Assembly (NCBI GenBank): GCA_030432565.1
Contig: JAUIGV010000026.1
Coordinates: forward strand, 1 to 64,000
Length of the DNA stretch: 64,000 nucleotides
Reading direction: 5' to 3'
Origin: Verrucomicrobiia bacterium
GTDB taxonomy: Bacteria; Verrucomicrobiota; Verrucomicrobiia; Verrucomicrobiales; Akkermansiaceae
Shown: positions 54,679-63,732 of the stretch, piece after piece
How the letters are laid out: every line of letters starts with the position of its first letter
Numbering within the stretch: position 1 is the stretch's first letter
The notes under the pieces: generated by a model
The model's database searches: none
Told to the model about the DNA's origin: nothing
What the model saw: the letters and a program-made list of their open reading frames with translations, nothing else
Position numbers and translations under genes: made by a program

Positions 54679-56420
54679 GCCTCGGCGCGCTCAGAAACAA
54701 TCACTCCCTGGTCCAATTCAATCACGCGGCTCGCAATCTTGGTCGTGGACAGACGATGGGCAATCAGCAAAGTCGTCCGTCCTTTCACCAAATCCACTAA
54801 TGCTGACTGGATAATCGCTTCGCTTTCATTATCGAGCGCACTCGTTGCCTCGTCCAAAAGAAGAATGGGCGCATCCTTCAAGAAGGCCCGGGCGATCGCG
54901 ATGCGCTGCCGCTGACCGCCCGACAAGCTTCTTCCCATTTCAGAGACTGCAGTGTCATAGCCATGCTTCTGCTTCAGGATAAAATCGTGGGCATTCGCCT
55001 TCTTTGCCGCACTGATGACCTCTTCCTCATTGGCATCAGGGCGCCCAAGTAGAATATTCTCTCGAATGGTTCCTTGAAACAAAACAGCAGTCTGCGACAC
55101 GACTGCAATTTGATCCCGGAGCTCCTTCTTGGCCCATTCCCGCACATCGATCCCACTGACCGTCACGCCTCCCGACTTCACATCATAGAATCGCGGAATC
55201 AAATTGAAGAGACTCGACTTTCCTCCTCCACTCGGCCCAATTAAAGCCACACACTGGCCGGGCTCAATCGTTAGGTTGATGCCGCGAAGGACGACTTCGT
55301 CACCATAGCCAAAAGAGACGTCTTTAAAAATAACCCGACTTTCAAAATTCTCCGGGCGCCTCGGATGCTCGGGATCATCCAAATGATCCACCGCGAGGGA
55401 AATTTCCTCCAACCGCTCGAGTGAGGCATCGGCCTGCTTCAGATTTGCCTGAATCGCACCCAACTTTTTCACAGGCTCGTAGCAGAGATAAAGCGCCATC
55501 GCGATGGCCATAAAACTCGAAAGTTTCATTCCCTGTTGCGCTCCCAGATAGATCGCCACCGTCAGGCCAACCACCGAAACAAACTCCACCGAAGGCGAAA
55601 TCAATTGCTTGTATTTCACCACCTTCATTGAGTAGCGAATGATCCCCTTGATCCGGCCACGGAATTTTTGAACAACCGCATGCTGGAGATTGTAAGCACG
55701 AATTTCGAGGGGGGCCTGAATCGACTCTGAAATTTGCCCGCTCAAATCACCGGCACTGGCTTGTAATTTTCGAGCCTTATCCCCCAAGCGCTTCGCGATC
55801 GCACGCAGAGGCAGAACACACAGTGGAATTGAGAAAATTGAAAAGAGCACGAGGGAGGCCCCTTGGTTCGAAACAGCCTCGGAGACCAAAAAGACCAGAG
55901 CTGCAATCAAAACCGCCGGTTGTTTAATGAGATCAACCGCCACTTTGCCTACCGTCGATCGAACCACCTCGGCATCCCCCACAAGGCGGGCAAGCAGATC
56001 TCCCGCCTGCCTCTTTTGAAAAAAGGCAACCGGTAAAGTCTGCAACTTTGTAAAGACCTCATCGCGGACCTGTTCCAAAAAACGAAACCCACAATAACTG
56101 ATGAGATAAGTATTCAAAAACCCTCCGACAGCGCGAAAGAGAAACATCAGAGGAAGCCACGCACAAGCAGCGGCCAGCACCCACTCGGAAGGCAGGCTCT
56201 CAAACCAATTCATGAGCCCTTCCACAAAGAAACTGTTTTCATTCTCGCCCCCCCCGGCATCAACCTGATCATCCTCAAAGATGAGAGGCAGCACCACCTT
56301 CGCGGCCAGGGGCAACCCGGCTCCAGTCGCCGCAGCGTAAACCAATCCGGCCAAGACACTTCCTGCAAGCTGCCACTTGACGGGCTTGAAGTATTTAAAA
56401 TAGGGCTGAAAGCGCTTCAT
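54675..56420 (-). CDS. msbA: ABC exporter, MsbA type (lipid A-core flippase)
   Basis: A 581-residue half-transporter with six membrane helices (about 20-320) and an ATPase domain with Walker A LIGPSGGGKSSLFNL, signature LSGGQRQRIAIARAF, Walker B ILLLDEATSAL and H-loop LIAHRLST. Length and architecture match MsbA, and the location among LPS genes supports the lipid A-core role over a drug exporter. The stop overlaps a glycosyltransferase stop in TTAA. Confidence 0.9.
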   Translation of the reverse strand: MKRFQPYFKYFKPVKWQLAGSVLAGLVYAAATGAGLPLAAKVVLPLIFEDDQVDAGGGENENSFFVEGLMNWFESLPSEWVLAAACAWLPLMFLFRAVGGFLNTYLISYCGFRFLEQVRDEVFTKLQTLPVAFFQKRQAGDLLARLVGDAEVVRSTVGKVAVDLIKQPAVLIAALVFLVSEAVSNQGASLVLFSIFSIPLCVLPLRAIAKRLGDKARKLQASAGDLSGQISESIQAPLEIRAYNLQHAVVQKFRGRIKGIIRYSMKVVKYKQLISPSVEFVSVVGLTVAIYLGAQQGMKLSSFMAIAMALYLCYEPVKKLGAIQANLKQADASLERLEEISLAVDHLDDPEHPRRPENFESRVIFKDVSFGYGDEVVLRGINLTIEPGQCVALIGPSGGGKSSLFNLIPRFYDVKSGGVTVSGIDVREWAKKELRDQIAVVSQTAVLFQGTIRENILLGRPDANEEEVISAAKKANAHDFILKQKHGYDTAVSEMGRSLSGGQRQRIAIARAFLKDAPILLLDEATSALDNESEAIIQSALVDLVKGRTTLLIAHRLSTTKIASRVIELDQGVIVSERAEA

Positions 56421-56488
56421 AGGCGGGGAAGATCCTAAACAACAACCCGCAGATCGCCAGACTTACTTGGATTGACCCGGTCGCAGCT

Positions 56489-57478
56489 GTGAGTAAAGAT
56501 CCGGCTGTGGATTTCATCGCCAAAGGCCGCAAAACCCTCGAAATAGAAGCAACCCAACTGCTCATGCTCGCGGGACGTCTCGACGACTGCTTCGTCCAAT
56601 CCGTCGAGACACTGGAAGAGACCCTGAACGCAGGGAAAAAGATCGTCGTGATCGGCGTTGGTAAATCCGAAAGCATCGGCAATAAATTTGTAGCTACGCT
56701 CAATAGTACCGGCGCCACTGCCGTCAATCTGAGTTGCCAAAATGCCATTCACGGAGACCTCGGACTCCTTTCGATCGGAGACCTTGTTGTCGCCCTGAGC
56801 TACTCGGGGGAAACCAGCGAGATGATCGCACTTCTTCCACACGTTAAAAAACGTGCCTCGCGGATCATCTCGATCACCGGAGCACCCGCCTCCACCCTCG
56901 CCAAACACAGTGATCTCGTTCTCGACACCTCTGTCGAGGAAGAGGCCTGCCCGCTGCAATTGGCGCCAACCTCCAGCACCACCAACATGCTTGGACTCTG
57001 CGATGCCCTCGCCATGGTCCTTCTTGAAAAACGGGGCTTTCGCACCGAAGACTTTGCCGAACTCCACCCTGGTGGAAACCTGGGCAAATACCTCCTCACC
57101 CGGGTCTCGGATATCATGAGGACAGGAGACGCGCTCGCGAAAACGCCCAGCGACTCCCTGGTCCAGGATGCCGTCTTAAAAATGCTGGAATGTCGCGCCG
57201 GCGCGGCTGTTGTCGTGAACTCCGACGACTCGCTCGCCGGGATATTCACTCATGGAGATTTCGTGCGAGGTTACCAATCAAACCGCGAAATCGGAGACTC
57301 TCCCGTCATCGAGCACATGACCCGGAATCCCATCTCCATTCACCACGATGACTTGGCCGTTGAAATCGTCCGAACCCTTCGCGAAAACCGCATCGATGAC
57401 CTTGTTGTCGTGAATGATCAAAACCAAGCCGTCGGCCTTGTGGATGTTCAGGACCTCTCGCGACATGGGTTGAGCTAG
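56489..57478 (+). CDS. kdsD: Arabinose-5-phosphate isomerase
   Basis: First step of Kdo synthesis, ribulose 5-P to arabinose 5-P. The 329-residue protein (GTG start) has a SIS domain (VVIGVGKSESIGNKF, ALSYSGETSEM, HGDLG) at about residues 35-165 and a pair of CBS domains at about 200-325. This matches KdsD/GutQ; context with LPS genes favours KdsD. Divergent from msbA, with 68 bp between the starts. Confidence 0.93.
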   Translation: MSKDPAVDFIAKGRKTLEIEATQLLMLAGRLDDCFVQSVETLEETLNAGKKIVVIGVGKSESIGNKFVATLNSTGATAVNLSCQNAIHGDLGLLSIGDLVVALSYSGETSEMIALLPHVKKRASRIISITGAPASTLAKHSDLVLDTSVEEEACPLQLAPTSSTTNMLGLCDALAMVLLEKRGFRTEDFAELHPGGNLGKYLLTRVSDIMRTGDALAKTPSDSLVQDAVLKMLECRAGAAVVVNSDDSLAGIFTHGDFVRGYQSNREIGDSPVIEHMTRNPISIHHDDLAVEIVRTLRENRIDDLVVVNDQNQAVGLVDVQDLSRHGLS

Positions 57479-57564
57479 ACTCCGGTGTATGGACTCTTGA
57501 CCACCTGCTGACATTAACTCTGGAACGCACGCGAATCCCGCCAACTTTCGGACCGGCAGGCTGC

Positions 57565-58890
57565 CTACCTGGCAGAGAGATCGACCTTAACCAGCTCCTT
57601 GTCGTTTCTCACAAAGATCGCCTTGTCCGCGAAAGCCGGACCGCTCCAGACCACAGGACGACCAAAGGCCTCATTCGTTGGCTTCAAGATCGGCTGACGC
57701 CCCAACTCCTGATAACCTTCTTTGGAGAGCTTCGCCAAAATCAAATCTCCGCTCTCGCTAAAGATCCAGTAGTTCCCGCTTTTCTCATGACGGGTCAAAT
57801 AGGCGGTGCCGTGACCTCCCCCTCCCTTGCGATGTTCTTCAGCCATCGTCGGTTCCATTGTTGACCAGAACCGCTCCCCGTTCTCGACCGAAGCCGCGAT
57901 CAACTGGCTCGACCGGATGTCACAACCATAGATCACACCATCATGAATCAAAGGAGTGCTGTTGCAACAATACATCGCCGTCTTGGGTTTTCCACGCCAC
58001 GCAAACTTGGCCTCGGGCTTGTCAGGGTCCAACTCGATCATCGCACCCACACGCCCGATCCCGCTGGCAAAAATCCTGTTTCCGACGAGCTGCGGGGTCA
58101 TCACCGACATCCCGTAGGTTGGTTTCAATGGCAAACTCCAGTAGAGTTCACCGGACTTGGGGTCGAGCGAATTCATCGCTTCCGGATGCCAGATGATCAA
58201 CTGCTCGGTTTTCCCAACTTTCACCATCGAAGGAGGACAATACCCCTGGCTTCTGGCATCAAGCGCCTTCCATCTCACCTCACCCGTCATGGCATTAAAA
58301 GCCACGGCCACACTTCCCTTACCGCCAACCAAACAATACAAGGTATCGCCAACCACAAGCGGGTGGGCGGAGAATCCCCAAATTGGAAGCTCTGCACCAA
58401 AGTCTTTCTGAAAATCCTTCTCCCACTTCATCTGCCCGGTTTTGGCATCAAGCGCGACGAGATTTCCCATGCCGCCCAGAAAATAGACCAGGCCATTCGC
58501 GATCGTGGGAGTGGCCCGTGGCCCGCCGGGATAGGAGAGCATGTAAGTCCGGTCCTTCTCGTACTTCCAAATTTCCTTCCCTGTCGCGACATCCAAACAA
58601 AGCAATCTTTCCTTCCCCTCCCAAGTCACCGCCTTTCCCGGATTATTCATCAACTCACCTTTTGAACGTTGGTAATCGGACACATAAACGCGCCCGTCAG
58701 CAACGGCAGGCCCGGAATAGCCCCAACCCACCGGGACCCGCCACGCCACAGGAGCACCGGCCTCCGGCAAATCCGCTCTGATTCCTGTTTCCCGCCAAAC
58801 CCCATCGGCCTTCCCGCCCATCCAACGGGGCCAATCATCGGCAGCTGCACTCAAAATTCCGGCAATACAAAACACGATAGGGATTTTCAT
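57565..58890 (-). CDS. PQQ-type beta-propeller protein, secreted
   Basis: A 441-residue protein with signal peptide MKIPIVFCIAGILSAAADD. Propeller blades are visible as repeated LCLDVATGKEIWKYE, VALDAKTGQMKWEKDF and VAFNAMTGEVRWKALD segments, the AxDxxTGxxxW pattern of quinoprotein-like repeats. There is no dehydrogenase domain or obvious PQQ-ligand set, so a scaffold or binding role is as likely as catalysis. Start moved to 58890 on the basis of the signal peptide. Abundant family in this phylum. Confidence 0.88.
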   Translation of the reverse strand: MKIPIVFCIAGILSAAADDWPRWMGGKADGVWRETGIRADLPEAGAPVAWRVPVGWGYSGPAVADGRVYVSDYQRSKGELMNNPGKAVTWEGKERLLCLDVATGKEIWKYEKDRTYMLSYPGGPRATPTIANGLVYFLGGMGNLVALDAKTGQMKWEKDFQKDFGAELPIWGFSAHPLVVGDTLYCLVGGKGSVAVAFNAMTGEVRWKALDARSQGYCPPSMVKVGKTEQLIIWHPEAMNSLDPKSGELYWSLPLKPTYGMSVMTPQLVGNRIFASGIGRVGAMIELDPDKPEAKFAWRGKPKTAMYCCNSTPLIHDGVIYGCDIRSSQLIAASVENGERFWSTMEPTMAEEHRKGGGGHGTAYLTRHEKSGNYWIFSESGDLILAKLSKEGYQELGRQPILKPTNEAFGRPVVWSGPAFADKAIFVRNDKELVKVDLSAR

Positions 58891-58931
58891 ATTGGGAGCT
58901 TCCCCAGATCCCGCCAAAAGTCAATCCAGCT

Positions 58932-59579
58932 TCAATGAAGGGGCTTCTTAAAATCAACCTCACCGTCTGTCAGATCCTCGAGGCGCGTCTGGATGATCCT
59001 CTCTGCCTCGTTCAAAATGTCACTATTCTGGACCGCATCGATACGAGCCTGCTGCATCAGCAAATTAACGACATGCTCACGATCTGCGTCCGTGATACGG
59101 TTTACAACCCCGCTACTCGAAAAAAAGGTGTCGTATTTCTGCAGATTCACCCCGAGCAACCGCGGCTCGGGCCATTCCCCCACTGCCTCATTTCCCTTTA
59201 ATTCAAATCCTTCAAATTCGCTTAAATCAAAGCCGGCCTTGATTTCAAACTCCCCCTTCACAATGTAGACCTTCTTTGATCCCAGCCAGCTGCTCTCAAA
59301 TTTGACCACTGACTGTGTTCGGCGCTTCACCACAATGAGTTCGCGAGTCTCCGTACTTGCAAGAGTTAAAGTGTAGCCATCAACCTTGACCTCGCCGTTG
59401 GTCACCGACCCCAGCGCCCGGGCCAACTTATCGACCGGCGAATTCATTGAGCTCATTGGCTTGCCAATGAAAAAGTGAAAGGCCGCCATTCCCGCGATCG
59501 CAAGAATCACCAGGCCCGCGAAATACTTGAAGTAACGATGGATCTGTCCGCCCCCTCCTCGTTGTCGTCGATAACTCAT
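58932..59579 (-). CDS. DUF4230-like membrane-anchored protein
   Basis: A 215-residue protein with a Gly/Arg-rich start, one helix (YFAGLVILAIAGMAAFHFF, about residues 14-32) and an exterior part with VVKRRTQSV, GEFEIKAGFDLSEFEGF and LLGVNLQKYDTFFS, matching the layout of DUF4230 proteins. No catalytic residues known. The ATG 59579 is used; a TTG at 59594 is in frame. It sits 41 bp upstream of the PQQ-propeller gene and may be co-transcribed. Confidence 0.72.
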   Translation of the reverse strand: MSYRRQRGGGGQIHRYFKYFAGLVILAIAGMAAFHFFIGKPMSSMNSPVDKLARALGSVTNGEVKVDGYTLTLASTETRELIVVKRRTQSVVKFESSWLGSKKVYIVKGEFEIKAGFDLSEFEGFELKGNEAVGEWPEPRLLGVNLQKYDTFFSSSGVVNRITDADREHVVNLLMQQARIDAVQNSDILNEAERIIQTRLEDLTDGEVDFKKPLH

Positions 59580-59665
59580 CAAAGTTGTTTTCAATTAAGC
59601 GAAGCCAGCCTTTGATCTTGCCTTCACCGTTGCGCGGTGTTGACTCCTCCCAAGCAAAGCAAACT

Positions 59666-60166
59666 GTGAAAGCATTCGAAATCTATCAGAAAATCGACCC
59701 TTCCCTCGTCAGCGACATGTTTCTCTGGATCCGGGAAAATGACCGTCAACTTTATAAATCGGCGATTGCCACTCTTACCGCAAACCGGAAGCTCCGCCCC
59801 GTTTTCGTCGAGAAAAAATCGATCGCAGATCAGATTGCCTGGCTTCACAAAACTCTGAAACTTAAGACCAGCGACACCATCGGCGAGCATCTCTTTCAGG
59901 TTTACTTCATGAAGGGGCAACAAGAACTCCTCATCGGGTTTTGTGACGGGATGGGCATCGAACACGATGGCAAAGGCTCTGTTGAAGGCTCTCTTCCGGA
60001 CACTCTTGATGATGAGAAACTCAAGGCCACCATCGATTCTCTCGTCGGAGCGCACGACCCCAAACTGGTCACACTCTATCTCCGGGTCTTCAACTTGCAG
60101 ACCCAGGATGGATGGGAGAATCTCGCCGGGGCCCTTGAAAGCGACGAAAGGCTCACCCTCGTTTAA
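59666..60166 (+). CDS. Hypothetical protein, soluble
   Basis: A 166-residue protein from GTG 59666 (an earlier TTG at 59585 is in frame but overlaps the upstream start). Sequence is helical: MKAFEIYQKIDPSLVSDMF, LIGFCDGMGIEHDGKG. Not recognised; the DGMGIEHDG segment is unusual and could be a metal or substrate loop. It shares TTAA with the convergent aminotransferase stop. Confidence 0.66.
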   Translation: MKAFEIYQKIDPSLVSDMFLWIRENDRQLYKSAIATLTANRKLRPVFVEKKSIADQIAWLHKTLKLKTSDTIGEHLFQVYFMKGQQELLIGFCDGMGIEHDGKGSVEGSLPDTLDDEKLKATIDSLVGAHDPKLVTLYLRVFNLQTQDGWENLAGALESDERLTLV

Positions 60167-61407
60167 GCCGCATCCAAAAGTCTGCGAATCACGGTGAGAG
60201 CATGGTCCAACTCCCCCTCCGAAATCAGGAAGGGCGGGGTAAATGAGAGGACGTTTCCCTGCGGTCCGTCAGCGAGAAAAAGAAGACCCTCAGCCAAAAG
60301 CGAGGCCAGCAACCCTCCCGCGGGACGGTCCAACTCCATTCCCCACATCATGCCGCGCCCACGGATTTCGTGAACCGCGGTGTGATCGAAGGACTGGAGC
60401 GCGCTTGAGAGGCTGGCTGATACAACTTCCACCAGCTCGATGGTTTCGTGCCTCTCGAGAATCTCCAGTGACTTCAAGGCCATGGCACAACCCACCGGGT
60501 GCCCCAGAAAGGTGCTGGTATGCAGAGCTTCCCCGGGACTCTCGGGCCATTTATCCATGACCTCTGATTTCCCCACGCAGGCAGAGATGGGAAACCCCCC
60601 GCTCATTGCTTTTCCGACGCAAATCAAATCGGGAATCACCCCTTCCCATTCACAGGCAAACCATTTTCCCGTGCGGTGAAAACCGGTATAAATTTCATCA
60701 AAGATCAATAGAGCCCCATGCGCGTCACACCAATCCCTGAGCGCAGACAGAAACCCTGCGGGGGGAAGCACTTTTCCGCCACGTCCCTGGATTGGCTCAA
60801 CTAAAACCGCGCCAATGGCGTCGTCATCAGGCAGCTCAAAGGAACCGTAATCCACGCGCGTTGTCACTCCGGCGAGTTGATCCACAAAGGGCCCCCGAAA
60901 TTTTTCCAGGTCAGTGCCGAGCAAGCTCCCGTAACCAAGTCCGTGGTAGCCATTGGCAAAGGCCATCACCCCCCGCTTGCCGGTCGCAAGCCGTGCCGTC
61001 TTGAGCGCTGTTTCCACCGCTTCGAATCCTGAATTTGAAAGCACCACCTTTCCCGGCCCCGCCCCCCATCTCTCGAAGGTTAGCCTCGAAAGCCGCGCGC
61101 ACATCTCCACCTTCAAGGCCGTTGGATGAACATCGCCCATGCCATGAAGCAGTTGATCACATTGCTCCTTCATGGCCGCCACGATCTCAGGATGTCGATG
61201 CCCGAGCCCGGCAACCCCAAAGGCACTGGTGAAATCCAGGAAGCGATTCCCATCGGCATCCCACACATTCACCCCTTGCGCTCTCTCCCAAAAAACCGGC
61301 CACGACTCATCCACATAAGTCACATTGCGACTCTCGTGCTTGCGAAGCCTCACCGCCAGGTCCTGCGAGCAGGGACCGGGAATGACCGTTTTAATTTCAG
61401 GAATCAT
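60163..61407 (-). CDS. Class III aminotransferase, PLP-dependent
   Basis: A 414-residue aminotransferase of the acetylornithine/GABA/diaminobutyrate group. It has the Gly/His region GLGHRHPEIV, the Asp in LLIFDEIYTGFHRTGK (Asp237) and the PLP Lys in LICVGKAMSGGFPISA (Lys266). Substrate cannot be decided; several class III subgroups share these motifs. Start overlaps the rhomboid gene stop by 4 bp, and the end overlaps the convergent gene. Confidence 0.9.
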   Translation of the reverse strand: MIPEIKTVIPGPCSQDLAVRLRKHESRNVTYVDESWPVFWERAQGVNVWDADGNRFLDFTSAFGVAGLGHRHPEIVAAMKEQCDQLLHGMGDVHPTALKVEMCARLSRLTFERWGAGPGKVVLSNSGFEAVETALKTARLATGKRGVMAFANGYHGLGYGSLLGTDLEKFRGPFVDQLAGVTTRVDYGSFELPDDDAIGAVLVEPIQGRGGKVLPPAGFLSALRDWCDAHGALLIFDEIYTGFHRTGKWFACEWEGVIPDLICVGKAMSGGFPISACVGKSEVMDKWPESPGEALHTSTFLGHPVGCAMALKSLEILERHETIELVEVVSASLSSALQSFDHTAVHEIRGRGMMWGMELDRPAGGLLASLLAEGLLFLADGPQGNVLSFTPPFLISEGELDHALTVIRRLLDAA

Positions 61408-62582
61408 GACGTGTGCATCAACATCGCAAGAATCGCCCCGATGGCGGAAGTCGCGATTAAAAAGATCCCCAGGCCTCCAATCGCATAATCCCGCTTTAAG
61501 ATCACCGGCCGATGAGGTGAGGACGATCTGGGGAACACCAGAAATGCGTAAGCAGCTCCAGTAATCAATCCCCCGAAATGAGCAGCATTATCGATAAACT
61601 TGAAACCCAGTGTTCCGATCACGATCAAGGAAACAAGAATACCAGCCAACCTCCGGCGCACCGGTCTCGGCACGAGCGGGCGGTGAAGCGTTTCGAATAC
61701 AAGGAGAAATCCAAGCAACCCGCAAACCGCACCGGAGATTCCCACTGAAGTCTGGGTCGGAAGCCAGGAAACAGTCGCCCACCCCGCTCCGATGATGCTG
61801 AGAAAAAAGGCGGCTGCGAGATGCGGCCAGCGAGCAAGAATTTCAACGCGTCGTCCCAAATACCAAAGCGCGCTCATATTCAGGATAAAGTGAATCAGAT
61901 TGCCGTGGAGAAACGCCGCGGTAAAAAGCCGCCATTTTTCTCCGGCGAAATAACGGGCCTTAACCAGACCGGCTTCGGCAATTCCGAGTTCCGGGGTTGC
62001 GAACTGAACCCCACCGACCAGCACCACAAACACAAGCAACAAGACTGAAAATGGCGTCCGCTGGTTTTCCATCCAAAGTTCGAACCGAGCTTCGGGGACC
62101 TGATCTCCAATGAGCTCTCTCGTTAAGAGCTTCGCAGAATTACGCCCCTTCCGGGCCTCCCACCACGGGCGGGCGGTGAAATAAAGGAACCCGAAAATAG
62201 TGAGGACAAGGAACTGAATTCCGGGAAAGCCGAATGGGGTAATCTCCTGAAAATGTGAGTAGCCGCCATAAAGGACCGCAAGACCGGTGAAGACCACAGA
62301 ACGCCGGGCGCTATCTTCATCTTCAGCGGCAAAAATGAGACGCCGTTTTTTTAAAGCGGGCGCTAAACTGGGAATCTCTTCGGGAGCGACCAGCCTTTCA
62401 CTTTCAGGGGTCCAAACCCAATCCAGCCTCCCTTTCCCTGTTTTGAGGTAGGCTTTGAGATCAGCAAGCGATTCAAACGAGCGACTCTGCGTCGAGCCAT
62501 CAATCGCCCCAAATGGGCCGGAATCCGGCTTGACCGGAAATGCATCGTCGCGGGCCCAAGCTGGTGAAGCTGGCTCGCTCAT
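61404..62582 (-). CDS. Rhomboid-family serine protease with N-terminal extension
   Basis: A 392-residue membrane protease. The last 300 residues hold seven or so helices with the catalytic Ser in SVGISGAVCG (about residue 283) and His in AAHFGGLITG (about residue 335), plus the L1-loop-like region. The first 95 residues are cytoplasmic, with WVWTPESERLVAPEEIPSLAP resembling a GYF-like adaptor. Substrate unknown; cleavage occurs in the membrane. It is translationally coupled to the aminotransferase. Confidence 0.86.
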   Translation of the reverse strand: MSEPASPAWARDDAFPVKPDSGPFGAIDGSTQSRSFESLADLKAYLKTGKGRLDWVWTPESERLVAPEEIPSLAPALKKRRLIFAAEDEDSARRSVVFTGLAVLYGGYSHFQEITPFGFPGIQFLVLTIFGFLYFTARPWWEARKGRNSAKLLTRELIGDQVPEARFELWMENQRTPFSVLLLVFVVLVGGVQFATPELGIAEAGLVKARYFAGEKWRLFTAAFLHGNLIHFILNMSALWYLGRRVEILARWPHLAAAFFLSIIGAGWATVSWLPTQTSVGISGAVCGLLGFLLVFETLHRPLVPRPVRRRLAGILVSLIVIGTLGFKFIDNAAHFGGLITGAAYAFLVFPRSSSPHRPVILKRDYAIGGLGIFLIATSAIGAILAMLMHTS

Positions 62583-62600
62583 CTCATCGGAGGCAATAAT

Positions 62601-63179
62601 TTACTCACCCACCGGCACACCACCTTCGGGGGTTTCGGTCCCTTCGGCGGGTGTCTCGGTCCCTTCGGCAGGTGTCTCGGTCCCTTCGGCAGGTGTCTCG
62701 GTCCCTTCAGCAGGTGCCCCGGTCCCTTCAGCAGGTGTCCCGGTCGCATCGGCAGGTGTCCCGGTCCCTTCAGCAGGTGCCCCGGTCCCTTCAGCAGGTG
62801 TCCCGGTCGCATCGGCAGGTGTATCGATTATTCCTTCACCGGAATTTTCGAGAAGAGAACTTCCTCCTTCGTTGCTTTCAACTGGAGCATTTGCAGCCGA
62901 ACCGCCATCGGATGCGTAGTTCTTACCCTCGATGGAGTTTCTCTTTCCCATCAGGATCGCGAGTACTAACGAGAAGATGAAGAAAAGGGTGCCGAGATAG
63001 ACAGTTCCTTTCTGGAGAACGTCAGTCGTTTTAGCACCGAAAGCCGCATCGGTCATACCGGCACCGAAAGCAGCGCCGAGGCCTTCCTGCTTCGGGCGTT
63101 GCATGAGGATCACGAGAATCAGCAAAAGACTCACGACGACGTGAGCGATAACCACAAGTGTGATGGAAATGTCTAGCAT
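62601..63179 (-). CDS. secG: Preprotein translocase subunit SecG with repetitive tail
   Basis: A 192-residue SecG. Two membrane helices (about 6-24 and 57-75) with the conserved VILMQRPKQEGLGAAFG loop form the Sec channel subunit. Normal SecG is 70-110 residues; here a tail begins about residue 82 and runs as a Pro/Ala/Glu/Gly/Thr repeat (PAEGTGAP, PAEGTETP, PADATGTP) from about 119 to 181. It would lie outside the membrane. It is 18 bp upstream of the rhomboid gene on the same strand. Confidence 0.9.
   Translation of the reverse strand: MLDISITLVVIAHVVVSLLLILVILMQRPKQEGLGAAFGAGMTDAAFGAKTTDVLQKGTVYLGTLFFIFSLVLAILMGKRNSIEGKNYASDGGSAANAPVESNEGGSSLLENSGEGIIDTPADATGTPAEGTGAPAEGTGTPADATGTPAEGTGAPAEGTETPAEGTETPAEGTETPAEGTETPEGGVPVGE
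62636..62824. repeat. 21-bp tandem repeat array in secG, nine units
   Basis: Nine contiguous 21-bp units, each coding seven residues of the SecG tail, start at 62636. Units 4-6 (62699-62761) and 7-9 (62762-62824) are a near-exact 63-bp higher-order duplication: 61 of 63 bases agree, with a two-base difference at the end. Low-drift units suggest recent expansion. Frame is kept because 21 is divisible by 3. Confidence 0.93.
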
Positions 63180-63289
63180 GGGAGGGCGGGACTCTATCGG
63201 CTCAACCCGAGTTGTAAAGAGGGAGTTTTCAGCAAATTCGCCAACTTTATCTAACCATTCCTAATGAATTTGGTCAGTCAATCCTCTCC

Positions 63290-63637
63290 CTAGTTTGTCG
63301 ATTTAATGATTTCGTTTTTCAGATTAAGCACGTGTCGGAGTGGAATAATCCGCTCATTCGAGATCCCGAAGGCCATAATCGTGACGCATTCATCCTTCTT
63401 GATCAGGTGGGCCGCGCCGCCATTCATGATGATGTGGCCGGTCCCGGGATCTCCCGCCTGAACGTAGGTTTCGAGACGATTCCCCGATGTCATGGAGGTC
63501 ACAAGAACCCGCTCACCCTCCCAGAGCCCGGCCGCCTCCATGAGATCAGAGGGGATTTCGATACTCCCTTCATAATCAATATCGGCCTGCTTGATGATAG
63601 CCCGGTGGAGCTTGGACTTTAGTTGGATGCGCTGCAT
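63290..63637 (-). CDS. panD: Aspartate 1-decarboxylase
   Basis: Makes beta-alanine for pantothenate. The 115-residue precursor starts MQRIQLKSKLHRAIIKQAD. The self-cleavage site is DYEGS, with Ser25 becoming the pyruvoyl group, as in E. coli PanD. TGHIIMNGGAAHL matches the later conserved block. Reading is open further upstream to 63751, but the conserved start at 63637 is clear. No other pantothenate gene is present nearby. Confidence 0.95.
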   Translation of the reverse strand: MQRIQLKSKLHRAIIKQADIDYEGSIEIPSDLMEAAGLWEGERVLVTSMTSGNRLETYVQAGDPGTGHIIMNGGAAHLIKKDECVTIMAFGISNERIIPLRHVLNLKNEIIKSTN

Positions 63638-63732
63638 GGCTAAGACGAAACGAGGAATGCCTGCCGCGGTCAAGCGGTGAAAAACTCCAAGATTGAAAAA
63701 ATACCACCTGTCTCTAAACTTTCCGTCACACC

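Noticed and set aside
62636-62824. Tandem repeats that could be taken for a CRISPR array
   Set aside because: Units are contiguous with no spacers and code in frame for the SecG tail.
62455-62919. 154-residue plus-strand frame with Val-Pro-Ser-Ala-Gly repeats
   Set aside because: Mirror image of the secG repeat and the rhomboid start; antisense artefact.
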